Source: Micropruina sp.
GTDB lineage: Bacteria; Actinomycetota; Actinomycetes; Propionibacteriales; Propionibacteriaceae
Direction: 5' to 3'
Length of the DNA: 64,000 nucleotides
Assembly (NCBI GenBank): GCA_016711205.1
Contig: JADJTM010000001.1
Span: forward strand, 372,001 to 436,000
Position 1 is the first letter of the stretch, and each line of letters begins with the position of its first letter. Made by a program: the position numbers and the translations under genes. Positions 26,067-33,107 of this stretch are shown here, in pieces. A model generated the notes under the pieces. That model was given only the letters and a program-made list of their open reading frames with translations, was not told the DNA's origin and searched no databases.

Positions 26067-26495
26067 ATGATGAGCAAGCCGACCGTCCTGTTCGTGTGTA
26101 TCCACAACGCCGGACGCTCGCAGATGGCCGCCGGCTACCTGCGCCAGCTGGCCGGGAACCGGGTGGAGGTGTTGTCGGCGGGCTCGACCCCTGCTGATGC
26201 GGTCAACCCTGTCGCGGTGCAGGCGATGGCCGAGGAGGGGATCGACATCGCCGGCGAGCAGCCCAAGGTACTCACCACCGACGCGGTGAAGACCTCCGAT
26301 GTGGTGATCACGATGGGCTGCGGGGACACCTGCCCGTTCTATCCGGGCAAGCGGTACGAGGACTGGGTGTTGGACGACCCTGCCGGGCAGGGCATCGAGG
26401 CCGTGCGGCCGATCCGTGACGAGATCCGCCGCCGCATCGAGACCCTCCTCGATGAGATCCTCCCCAACCAGGCCGAAGGCGTCCCGGCGTCGTGA
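26067..26495 (+). CDS. arsC: Arsenate reductase, low-molecular-weight phosphatase type
   Basis: 142 residues (the next codon, ATG 26070, could also start). It is a single-domain enzyme with the active-site loop CIHNAGR near the N-terminus, SAGSTPADAVNPVAVQAMAEEGIDI and GCGDTCPFYPGKRYEDWVLDDP. It is divergent from the arsR-arsC fusion and convergent with arsA, with 65 bp between stops. This is the third ArsC-type domain in the cluster, a high redundancy for one locus. Confidence 0.88.
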   Translation: MMSKPTVLFVCIHNAGRSQMAAGYLRQLAGNRVEVLSAGSTPADAVNPVAVQAMAEEGIDIAGEQPKVLTTDAVKTSDVVITMGCGDTCPFYPGKRYEDWVLDDPAGQGIEAVRPIRDEIRRRIETLLDEILPNQAEGVPAS

Positions 26496-26559
26496 TCCAT
26501 GTCGAGCGCGGCACCAGCCCTGAGACTGGTGCCGCGCAGACCTTCTTGCGATGTGCCGA

Positions 26560-28302
26560 TCAGTGGACGAGCGCCTCGGTTGCCGGCCGTCTGGGTGTGG
26601 CGACAGTGTCTCCCCAGGGAACCTGGGCGAGGCGGCGGCCGTCGCGCTGGATCGCGGCGAGAGGAGCGGCTTCGGCGGTCTGCCGCTGTCGCAGCAGTGG
26701 GTTGGCGGTGTCGGCGCCGGCGAGGGTCTGGTTGATCACCCATGCCCAGGGGTGGATGTCGGCGCGTTCGAGGTCGGCCTGGAGTTGTTCGGCTTCCAGG
26801 ACGGGTGTGGTTTCGGCCAGGGTGATGATGATCGCCTTGGTGTAGTCGGGGTCCTGCAGGCGCATCAGCGGGGTGGTGAAGTTCATGCCGTCGGCCATGT
26901 TCCGGACGATCTCGTTGTGGTAGGAGCCGGTGGCGTCCATCAGCAGCAGGGTGTGACCGGTGGGAGCGGTGTCCATCACGACGAACCTGTGCCGGGCCTC
27001 GGCCACGGCGTGGGAGAAGGCTTGGAAGACCGCGACTTCTTCGGTGCAGGGTGAGCGGAGGTCCTCGGCCAGGGCGGCTCGTCCGTCGTCGTCCAGGGTC
27101 GCGCCTTTGGTGGCCATGACCCGTTCCCGGTACTCGGCGGTGGCTTGGTTGGGGTCGATGCTCGACACCCGTAGCCGGTCCGAGGCCAGCGACGTGTCGA
27201 GGTGGGCGGCCGGGTCGGTGGTCGTCAGGTGGACGTCCTTGCCGAGGGCGACCAGCTGGAGCGCGACCGCGCTGGCGATCGTGGTCTTGCCGACACCGCC
27301 CTTGCCCATGCACATCACCAGTCCCTGATCGGCACGGGCCAGCTCGGCCACGAGCGCATCCAGGCCCGGCAGGGACGCTGCCACGGCCGTCCACGTTTGG
27401 TCGACGTGGGCCACTGTCCCGTCCGCACTGAGGAGGCTGCGGAGGGCGGGAACGCCGACCATGTCGACCCCGCGCAGGGCGATGTGGTCGTTGGCCAGCC
27501 CGGCCAGCTGCGGTGGGAGATCGGCGAGCGCTTGTTGTTCCCGCGCCCGGATGGTGTCGGCCAGCCGGTCCCCATCGGCGCCGGATGGCATGACGCCGTT
27601 GACGACGAGGTGGGTGGCCTGCACGCCGGCCTCGGCCAGCTCGTCGACGGTGCGGGCCGCTTCGGTCAGGGCGCTGTGCTGGGCGCGGGCGACCAGGACG
27701 AGTCGGGTGCTGGCCGGGTCGGCCAGGGTGGCCAGTGCGCGTCCGTAGGTGGACCTGGACTTCTCCAGCCCGGACATCGGCCCGAGGCAGGAGGTGTCGC
27801 CCTTGCCGTCGTCAATGAACCTGGTCCACTCGCCCGGCAACTGGAGGAGCCGGATGGTGTGGCCGGTCGGGGCAGTGTCAAAGACGACGTGGTCGTAGCC
27901 ATCGGTGGCGTCGGTGCCAGCGAGCAGGTCGGTGAACTGGTTGAACGAGGCGATCTCGGTGGTGCACGCGCCCGACAGCTGCTCGGTCACCGCCGCCAGG
28001 TCCGCTGCGGACAGGAAGCTGCGGACCGGGGCGAGGGTGCGGTCCCGGTACTGGGCGGCTGCCTCCTCCGGGTCGATCTCCAGGGCGTCCAGACCGGGCA
28101 CGGCCGAGATCGGGCTGATCCGGTCACCGACCGCCCGGCCGAACACCTGGCCGACGTTGGACGCCGGGTCGGTGGAGACCAGCAGCACCCTGCGGCCCCG
28201 ATCCGCCAAGTCGACCGCGGTCGCGCACGCCACACTGGTCTTACCCACCCCGCCCTTGCCGGTGAAGAACACGTAGCGCGGAAGCTCGTCGAGGAACCTC
28301 AC
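26560..28302 (-). CDS. arsA: Arsenite-activated ATPase ArsA
   Basis: 580 residues from the GTG overlapping the arsD stop. It is a tandem two-domain ATPase with a deviant Walker A, GKGGVGKT, at residues 15-22 and again near 332-339. DTAPTGHTIRLL and DTAPTGHTLLLM are the signal-transduction motifs of the two halves. Cys residues near GACTTE and SPCTEE match the metalloid-binding positions. ArsA binds As(III) delivered by ArsD and energises an ArsB or Acr3 permease at the membrane. No such permease is encoded in the element, so ArsA must use a partner elsewhere or have another function. Confidence 0.92.
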   Translation of the reverse strand: MRFLDELPRYVFFTGKGGVGKTSVACATAVDLADRGRRVLLVSTDPASNVGQVFGRAVGDRISPISAVPGLDALEIDPEEAAAQYRDRTLAPVRSFLSAADLAAVTEQLSGACTTEIASFNQFTDLLAGTDATDGYDHVVFDTAPTGHTIRLLQLPGEWTRFIDDGKGDTSCLGPMSGLEKSRSTYGRALATLADPASTRLVLVARAQHSALTEAARTVDELAEAGVQATHLVVNGVMPSGADGDRLADTIRAREQQALADLPPQLAGLANDHIALRGVDMVGVPALRSLLSADGTVAHVDQTWTAVAASLPGLDALVAELARADQGLVMCMGKGGVGKTTIASAVALQLVALGKDVHLTTTDPAAHLDTSLASDRLRVSSIDPNQATAEYRERVMATKGATLDDDGRAALAEDLRSPCTEEVAVFQAFSHAVAEARHRFVVMDTAPTGHTLLLMDATGSYHNEIVRNMADGMNFTTPLMRLQDPDYTKAIIITLAETTPVLEAEQLQADLERADIHPWAWVINQTLAGADTANPLLRQRQTAEAAPLAAIQRDGRRLAQVPWGDTVATPRRPATEALVH

Positions 28303-28730
28303 CGGTCGCCTCCGCAGCATCCACGGCTGGGAGTAGCTACCTGCGCGGTCTGAACGGTAGGTGTGCAGCAGCCGGCGCTGGCGGTCTCGCCGCCGCAGCA
28401 GGCCGCCTGAGTCGATGGATCGACCGCTGCCAGGCCGGCGTAGCGAGCGAGTTCGGACCGGGTCGGGTAGCGGCCGGTCAGCACCGTCATCCCATCCACG
28501 GTCACCAACGGCAGCGCGTCTGCCCCTGCCGTCTGCAGGAAAGCCACCGCCAATCCGTCGGCGGCGAACGCGGCCGGGTCCTGCGCCAGGTTCGCGCGGG
28601 TCAGGCGTACTCCCTGGTCGGAAACCCACCGCGCGTCCGCGGTGAAGTCCACCAGCGCCTGGGCGGGGTCGGGGCCGCACACCCCGGTGTTGCAGCACAG
28701 CGGCCCTTCGAAGACCTTGATCGTGGGCAT
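28299..28730 (-). CDS. arsD: Arsenite metallochaperone ArsD
   Basis: 143 residues from the ATG that follows GGAGCTTCCG. The canonical cysteines Cys12, Cys13 and Cys18 (PLCCNTGVC) are present, as are three vicinal Cys pairs near the C-terminus (ACCGG, GCCTP, GCCGG). The chaperone hands As(III) to ArsA and is also a weak repressor in studied systems. Its TGA overlaps the arsA GTG. Two copies of the ars operator lie upstream. Confidence 0.92.
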   Translation of the reverse strand: MPTIKVFEGPLCCNTGVCGPDPAQALVDFTADARWVSDQGVRLTRANLAQDPAAFAADGLAVAFLQTAGADALPLVTVDGMTVLTGRYPTRSELARYAGLAAVDPSTQAACCGGETASAGCCTPTVQTAQVATPSRGCCGGDR

Positions 28731-28744
28731 CGGAAGCTCCATCT

Positions 28745-28766
28745 CGTATAGACGATTGTCAATACG
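28745..28766. promoter_or_regulatory. ArsR-type operator, arsD promoter, site 1
   Basis: CGTATAGAC-GATT-GTCAATACG is an inverted repeat 15 bp upstream of the arsD start. It shares the form TATYGAC-N4-GTCRATA with three other sites in this cluster. Confidence 0.65.
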
Positions 28767-28779
28767 AGATTCAAGCAGT

Positions 28780-28801
28780 CATATCGACGACTGTCAATGT
28801 G
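28780..28801. promoter_or_regulatory. ArsR-type operator, arsD promoter, site 2
   Basis: CATATCGAC-GACT-GTCAATGTG lies 35 bp (centre to centre) from site 1, between arsR and arsD. Paired sites could allow cooperative repression of arsDA. Confidence 0.65.
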
Positions 28802-28809
28802 ACGAGGTG

Positions 28810-29178
28810 TCAGCAGCAGCGGGGGCCGTGGGTCGCCTCGCCGAGGAAGTCGCGGGCCACGTCCAGGACAGCAGGCGTGGCGGCGTAGTGCGCCCAACGC
28901 CCGCGCTGCTCGCGGGTCACCAGGCCGGCACTGACCAACTTCTTCAGGTGGTGGGAGAGGGTTGGCTGGCTGATCCCCAGCGCCTCGGGCATGTGGCAGG
29001 CACACGCCGTCCCGTGCTCGGCAGTGGCGATGTGCGCCAGCAGCCGGACCCGGGCAGGATCACCGAGCGCTTTGAAGATCTCCGCCAGGCAGTCCGCGCG
29101 TTCGGTAGCGATCAGCTCGCCAGAGTCCGGCGCGCATACCCCACCAGAAGTCGTCAGGTCGAGTGTTAGCTGCGGCAT
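28810..29178 (-). CDS. arsR: ArsR family regulator (arsR upstream of arsDA)
   Basis: 122 residues from ATG 29178; a GTG two codons upstream is possible. The winged helix is visible as LAEIFKALGDPARVRLLAHI and the recognition helix LGISQPTLSHHLKKLVSAGLV. Cysteines at 15, 30, 59 and 61 (GTACACHMP) and a terminal RCC pair are candidate As(III) ligands. It lies between arsM and arsD on the same strand, with operator copies on both sides, which fits autoregulation plus control of arsDA. Confidence 0.88.
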   Translation of the reverse strand: MPQLTLDLTTSGGVCAPDSGELIATERADCLAEIFKALGDPARVRLLAHIATAEHGTACACHMPEALGISQPTLSHHLKKLVSAGLVTREQRGRWAHYAATPAVLDVARDFLGEATHGPRCC

Positions 29179-29186
29179 CCCCACAG

Positions 29187-29226
29187 CCTACCCGACGTAT
29201 CGACAGATGTAGATATGTCGGGTAGG
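29187..29226. promoter_or_regulatory. ArsR-type operator nested in a larger inverted repeat, arsR promoter
   Basis: Outer arms CCTACCCGAC (29187-29196) and GTCGGGTAGG (29217-29226) are perfectly complementary. They enclose an ars operator, CGTATCGAC-AGAT-GTAGATATG (29196-29217). It sits between the arsM stop and the arsR start. The outer arms may form an arsM terminator while the inner site is the arsR operator. Confidence 0.6.
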
Positions 29227-29251
29227 TGACCCGATCGCCTTGTGGCTCCGG

Positions 29252-30061
29252 CTAGGCGGGCTTGACCGCCCGGATGATCGCGCCGTGCATCTCTGCGGCG
29301 ACCTCGTGGGTGAACCTCACCTCGATGTCGGTGAAACCGGCGGCGGTGAGCCCGTCGATGTACTCCTGGCGGGACAGCGCGCCGGCGACGCAGCCGACGT
29401 GGCTGCCACGCTCGGCCCGATCAGCGGGCGCGAGGTGGTCCTCGGCGACCACGTCGGAGACGCCGACCCGGCCGCCGGGAGCGAGGACGCGGAACATCTC
29501 GTCCAGGACCTTCGGCTTGTCCACCGACAGGTTGATGACGCAGTTGGAGATCACCACGTCCACCGCGGCATCCGGCAGCGGCACGTGTTCGATCCGGCCC
29601 TTCAGGAACTCGACGTTGGTGGCGCCGGCCTTGGCCGCGTTTTCGCGAGCCAGGGCGAGCATCTCGTCGGTCATGTCGACCCCGTAGGCAAACCCGTCCG
29701 GACCGACCCTGCGGGCCGACAGCAGCACGTCCAGCCCGCCGCCCGAACCCAGGTCGAGCACCCGCTCGCCAGGGTTCAACTCGGCCACCGCGGTCGGGTT
29801 CCCGCAGCCCAGGCTCGCGGTCACCGCCAACTCCGGCACCTGACCGGCCTGCTCGGCGTCATACAGGGCCGATCCGAACACCTCGGTGTCCGCGGTACCA
29901 GAGCAGCAGCCGTCCCCGCCGCAACAGCCGCTGCCTCCACCGTCCAGATCGTCCAGCACGTCGAGGGTCCGCCTACCGGTGCCCATCGCTGCCCTCGCCG
30001 CGGCGGCGTACCGGTCCCGGACCTGCTCCACCACATCACTGTCACCCACTACTCCACTCAC
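29252..30061 (-). CDS. arsM: Arsenite S-adenosylmethionine methyltransferase
   Basis: 269 residues from the GTG overlapping the upstream arsR stop. The SAM-binding motif is VLDLGSGGGLDVLL. The three cysteines needed for As(III) methylation in characterised ArsM are present at 86 (SLGCGNP), 174 (SNCVINLS) and 224 (HVGCVAGAL). An extra CCGGDGCC cluster near residue 46 is common in bacterial ArsM. It makes methylated, partly volatile arsenicals and so offers detoxification without a pump. Confidence 0.92.
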   Translation of the reverse strand: MSGVVGDSDVVEQVRDRYAAAARAAMGTGRRTLDVLDDLDGGGSGCCGGDGCCSGTADTEVFGSALYDAEQAGQVPELAVTASLGCGNPTAVAELNPGERVLDLGSGGGLDVLLSARRVGPDGFAYGVDMTDEMLALARENAAKAGATNVEFLKGRIEHVPLPDAAVDVVISNCVINLSVDKPKVLDEMFRVLAPGGRVGVSDVVAEDHLAPADRAERGSHVGCVAGALSRQEYIDGLTAAGFTDIEVRFTHEVAAEMHGAIIRAVKPA

Positions 30062-30453
30062 TTCCTGCTGGTTTCGATCGTCAACAACTGCCGCGCCGGG
30101 GCTGGGTCGAGGAGCTGCTGGACCGCCTGCAACCCGGGGACGTTCACCCAGTACCAGGTCTGTCGGCCGTCCCGCTCGCGTTCCAGGAACCCGGCGTCGA
30201 ACAACGCCCCCAGATGATGGGTCACCGTTGGCTGACTCAACCCCAGCCGCTCAGCCAACACACCCGTCGTCGCCCGGCCCCCCGCAGTGGCGCGGATCAG
30301 GCTCAACAACCGAAGCCGGGCCGGGTCAGCCAGCGCCTTCAACGCCCCAGCCAACACCAACGCCTCCTCCGGCTGCAACTCCGCCTGCAACACCGGCGAG
30401 CAACACAGATCACCCACCAGCAACGGCCGGGCTGCGACTTCGTGAGAACTCAT
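30058..30453 (-). CDS. arsR: ArsR family regulator (upstream of arsM)
   Basis: 131 residues from MSSHEVAARP. A vicinal Cys17-Cys18 pair at the N-terminus (LLVGDLCCSP) resembles the As(III) site of corynebacterial ArsR1. The winged helix is LAGALKALADPARLRLLSLIRA and LGLSQPTVTHHLGALFDAGFL. Its stop overlaps the arsM start by four bases, so both form one operon led by an operator copy at 30468. Confidence 0.88.
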   Translation of the reverse strand: MSSHEVAARPLLVGDLCCSPVLQAELQPEEALVLAGALKALADPARLRLLSLIRATAGGRATTGVLAERLGLSQPTVTHHLGALFDAGFLERERDGRQTWYWVNVPGLQAVQQLLDPAPARQLLTIETSRK

Positions 30454-30467
30454 AGATGTGTGTCTAT

Positions 30468-30489
30468 CATATCGACAACTGTCGATCAA
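30468..30489. promoter_or_regulatory. ArsR-type operator before arsR-arsM
   Basis: CATATCGAC-AACT-GTCGATCAA lies 14 bp upstream of the start codon. It matches the TATYGAC-N4-GTCRATA pattern of the other three sites and abuts the 3' end of the integrase gene. Confidence 0.65.
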
Positions 30490-30499
30490 TAGGATGGAG

Positions 30500-31633
30500 T
30501 CAATCTTCGAGAATTCGGGACAGACCTTGGGCTACCCGCGCGTCCGCCCCGTCCAAGCTGTGCTGGTAATGCATTGCCATGCCCGGCGTGGTGTGTCCAA
30601 GGCGCGCCATGATGTCGGCGGTCGTGGCGCCGACGGACGTCGCGAGAGACGCGCCGGTGTGGCGCAGCGTGTGTGGTGTCGCGTCGGGGCGACCCGCAGC
30701 CACAGCAGCCTTCTCGAAGAGACGCGCGAACGAGGACGAATGCAGGTGGCCGCCGTTGGGCGCCGGGAACAGCAGTGCCTCCGGTCCCGCGTCCACGTAG
30801 GTGTCGAGATGAGTCTTCAGCTCCGGCAGCAGGGCTGGCGGAACGTGGACTCGACGGACGCCGGCATCGGTCTTGGTGTCGCCAACGAGGTAGCCGCCCT
30901 TGACCTTCACCACACCGCGAGACACCTTGAGCACGCCCGCCTTGAGATCGACGTCCTGGCGTCGCAGTTCCGACAGCTCCCCGTACCGAAGTGCGCACCA
31001 ACAGCCCAGTAGCACGGCCATGCGCAGGCGCGCAGGCATGGCGCGCGCCAGGTCGGCGACTTGAGCCACGGTCAGTGGCTCGATGTTCTTGGCTCGCTTC
31101 GTGCGCACCTTGGTGCGGCTCGGCAGCGCCACCGGGTTGCTGTCGACCAGCTCAGACTCCATCGCGCCGGCCATGACGTTGTGGAGCAATTGGAACGCCT
31201 TGGACCGGGCTCGTGGTTTCGTCGGGTCGAGCGTGTTCCACCACTGCCGAACGTCCCTCTTGGTCAGCTCCTCCACCGGCATCGTTCCCAGCGCAGGAAC
31301 GATGTGGTTGGCGAGCAGCGAGTCGTAGTCGCGCCGAGTCGCGGGCCGGAGGTCAAGGTCGCGCAGCCACGTCCTGGCGAACGTCTCGACGGTCAGCGGC
31401 ACGGGCTTGGGCGCCGCCGCAGCAGCGGCGGCTTGTGCCAGTCGGACAGCGGGTGGGCGCCAGGCTTCGCTCTCGACCAACCTGCGCTCATCACTGAGCC
31501 AGGTCTCGGCGTCCGCCGCACTGGTGAACGTGACCGGTGCGACGTGGCGCTGCAGGTCCGGCCCGGCGTAGCTTGCCTGGTACCGCCTGGACGGCAGCCG
31601 CCTGATCGCTCCGAAGCTCCGGCGTCGAGCCAT
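30500..31633 (-). CDS. int: Tyrosine-type site-specific integrase
   Basis: 377 residues from MARRRSFGAI. An N-terminal AP2-like arm-binding region (residues 8-50) and a core-binding SAM-like domain (about 80-170) precede the catalytic domain. Arg216 (CALRYGEL), His321 and Arg324 (HTLRHTG), His347 (LGHTT) and Tyr356 (MHYQHS) form the complete catalytic set. It ends next to the ars cluster and begins 155 bp from the right attachment core. The CGTGCAACATACGTGCAACA site lies just before the start codon, which would let the integrase repress itself. A start 33 codons upstream is possible but unlikely. Confidence 0.93.
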   Translation of the reverse strand: MARRRSFGAIRRLPSRRYQASYAGPDLQRHVAPVTFTSAADAETWLSDERRLVESEAWRPPAVRLAQAAAAAAAPKPVPLTVETFARTWLRDLDLRPATRRDYDSLLANHIVPALGTMPVEELTKRDVRQWWNTLDPTKPRARSKAFQLLHNVMAGAMESELVDSNPVALPSRTKVRTKRAKNIEPLTVAQVADLARAMPARLRMAVLLGCWCALRYGELSELRRQDVDLKAGVLKVSRGVVKVKGGYLVGDTKTDAGVRRVHVPPALLPELKTHLDTYVDAGPEALLFPAPNGGHLHSSSFARLFEKAAVAAGRPDATPHTLRHTGASLATSVGATTADIMARLGHTTPGMAMHYQHSLDGADARVAQGLSRILED

Positions 31634-31646
31634 CAGGACCCCATTT

Positions 31647-31666
31647 CGTGCAACATACGTGCAACA
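31647..31666 (+). other. Putative integrase arm-type site, right end
   Basis: This second CGTGCAACATACGTGCAACA copy lies 13 bp upstream of the integrase start and 122 bp inside the right attachment core. It has the same orientation as the left-end copy. Confidence 0.6.
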
Positions 31667-31788
31667 TCTCACCGCGTTTTGGTGCCAACGTGACCACCTT
31701 ATCGCACGTTTCGGGATCTGCATCCGATACATCGGTGCTTGTCAGAGCGAGTTATCTAAGGATTTCTCCACAGGAGAAGGGACAGTGT

Positions 31789-31822
31789 GTGAGGGTTCAA
31801 GTCCCTTCTCCGGCACTCGATT
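31789..31822 (+). other. attR core (partial tRNA-Leu duplicate)
   Basis: This is the right copy of the 34-bp core, with two differences from the tRNA copy (positions 31810 and 31814). Similarity continues weakly outside (CCTTTGAC on both sides). There is no tRNA body here, so it is the empty-side duplicate left by integration. Confidence 0.85.
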
Positions 31823-31991
31823 AGTGGCCTTTGACTAGGTGTAGCAGTGGAAGGCGCTCTCCGGATGTCGAGCGCCAAGCACCCAAGGAAGTCGATTGGG
31901 CGTTGATCGCCCTTCGTCCCCGACTGATTCGCACGTGAACCCGCGGCAATTTGATGGCGTGTGGTGCCGCTCGCGCTGGAACACTCTCTTC

Positions 31992-32348
31992 ATGCAGAAG
32001 CCGAAGCCGCAGATCATGAGCCCGCGCTGGATGTGGGCAGCCGGCGGCTCGAGGTTGTTCGGGGTGAGTGGAGTCGAGAACCACCGAGTCAGCCCCCTTG
32101 AGCGCGTGGAAGTCGAGCGGCTCCTGACTCTCGGTGAGCTGGATGCCGTCGAGGTCGACTGCGGCGCAGGCATAAATGAATGGGTGGGCCCTGGTGAGGC
32201 GCGGCGGCTCTGGCTGGGTATCGAGCGTGACTTGCAGGACGTCCAAGGCTGGCGCCCGCCCCGGGAAGCTCCGGGGATGCGTCAGTACGCGGCACAGCTG
32301 TGGAGGTCGGCCGATGGCCACCACGTCATCGTGTTCGTGAACGAGTAG
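31992..32348 (+). CDS. Hypothetical protein
   Basis: 118 residues from ATG 31992. The peptide looks protein-like (VEVERLLTLGELDAVEVDCGAG, GPGEARRLWLGIERDLQDV, SADGHHVIVFVNE), with a basic N-terminus, but I recognise no family. It lies just outside the right attachment site. Codon use is less GC-biased than that of neighbours, which fits a gene of foreign origin or a relic. Confidence 0.4.
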   Translation: MQKPKPQIMSPRWMWAAGGSRLFGVSGVENHRVSPLERVEVERLLTLGELDAVEVDCGAGINEWVGPGEARRLWLGIERDLQDVQGWRPPREAPGMRQYAAQLWRSADGHHVIVFVNE

Positions 32349-32507
32349 CCGGTTCAGCTTCGCCTCGCGCCTTGTGAGGTCGCTGCCGGGCAGCCGTCCG
32401 TGCGCGGCGCGGCAGTTGCGGTGGTTCGAGATGCGCCGAGTGCGGCTTGGTCGTCCTCGCAGCTGGGGCCGGCCAAACCTGGTGGGACACGGCTGGTCGG
32501 TGTCAGG

Positions 32508-32921
32508 ATGCTGTTCGTGAGTGGAGCGGGAACGAAGGACGTCCCTTGGCAGCTGAGGACGGCACCGGGCACGTCGGAGTACACGATGTACGTCGACCGT
32601 GAGGCAGATCCGGCGCTGCTGGTCTGCCAGGTCGGCGCGACGAGGCTGACTTACCTGTATCGCGCCGTTGACGACTTTGCCGCCATGCTCAGGGAGAGCG
32701 GTGACTGGATGGAACTCGGTGCCGCCGACGAGCAGAAGCCCGCGAAGGACGGCACGGTCGAGGCCTGGGGACGTGCCGAGTCGAACCCGGTCGGTGGTTG
32801 GTACGGACAGCGCAAGGGCTATCGCGGCCGGTTCGGCATGTACCTGCCGCCCCTCCTCGAGGAGCTCGGCCTCGCGGAGTTGGAGCACAAACCGCGCGGA
32901 AACCGCATCCGGGCGCTCTGA
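32508..32921 (+). CDS. DUF6855-like conserved protein
   Basis: 137 residues from ATG 32508; a GTG three codons later could also serve. The sequence KDVPWQLRTAPGTSEYTM, LVCQVGATRLTYLYRAVDDF, DWMELGAADEQKPAKDGTVEAW and NPVGGWYGQRKGYRGRFGMYLPPLLEELGLAEL follows a widespread actinobacterial family of unknown function (I recall it as DUF6855). It is probably a cytosolic single domain. A hairpin follows 110 bp downstream. Confidence 0.65.
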   Translation: MLFVSGAGTKDVPWQLRTAPGTSEYTMYVDREADPALLVCQVGATRLTYLYRAVDDFAAMLRESGDWMELGAADEQKPAKDGTVEAWGRAESNPVGGWYGQRKGYRGRFGMYLPPLLEELGLAELEHKPRGNRIRAL

Positions 32922-33030
32922 AACCAGCCCACTCGAACCTCCGGGCCGAACGCCGGGGACGTCCACGGGTAACGCGATCACGTCGATCGCGAAACCGAGG
33001 AACCCGAGTTCTCCTGGAAGACGGCAGCCC

Positions 33031-33051
33031 GATCACCCCTTTCGGGTGATC
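33031..33051 (+). terminator. Hairpin before the DUF1254 gene
   Basis: A perfect 8-bp stem (GATCACCC / GGGTGATC) with a CTTTC loop lies between two same-strand genes. It is a plausible terminator without a T-run. Confidence 0.45.
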
Positions 33052-33107
33052 CTGACGATCAGGCTCGCTCGTTAGCTTCCAGATCAGTCGAGTGAGTCGA
33101 GGCGATC

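Larger units (their letters stand above)
18005..31822. mobile_element. Integrative mobilizable element in tRNA-Leu carrying arsenic resistance
   Basis: A 34-bp segment covering the tRNA-Leu 3' end (18005-18038) recurs with two mismatches at 31789-31822; the first 21 bases are identical. Between them lie a tyrosine integrase next to the right end, an excisionase-like gene, a MobF relaxase, an AbiEii-like pair, HicB and an ars cluster. A copy of CGTGCAACATACGTGCAACA lies inside each end (18091-18110, 31647-31666). These are all features of an element that excises by site-specific recombination. No type IV secretion genes are present, so transfer would need a helper; the class is inferred from that. 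Confidence 0.88.

Noticed and set aside
31821..32981. 386-codon minus-strand frame right of the element
   Set aside because: It covers a conserved plus-strand gene (32508-32921), has no ribosome site and no protein-like pattern.
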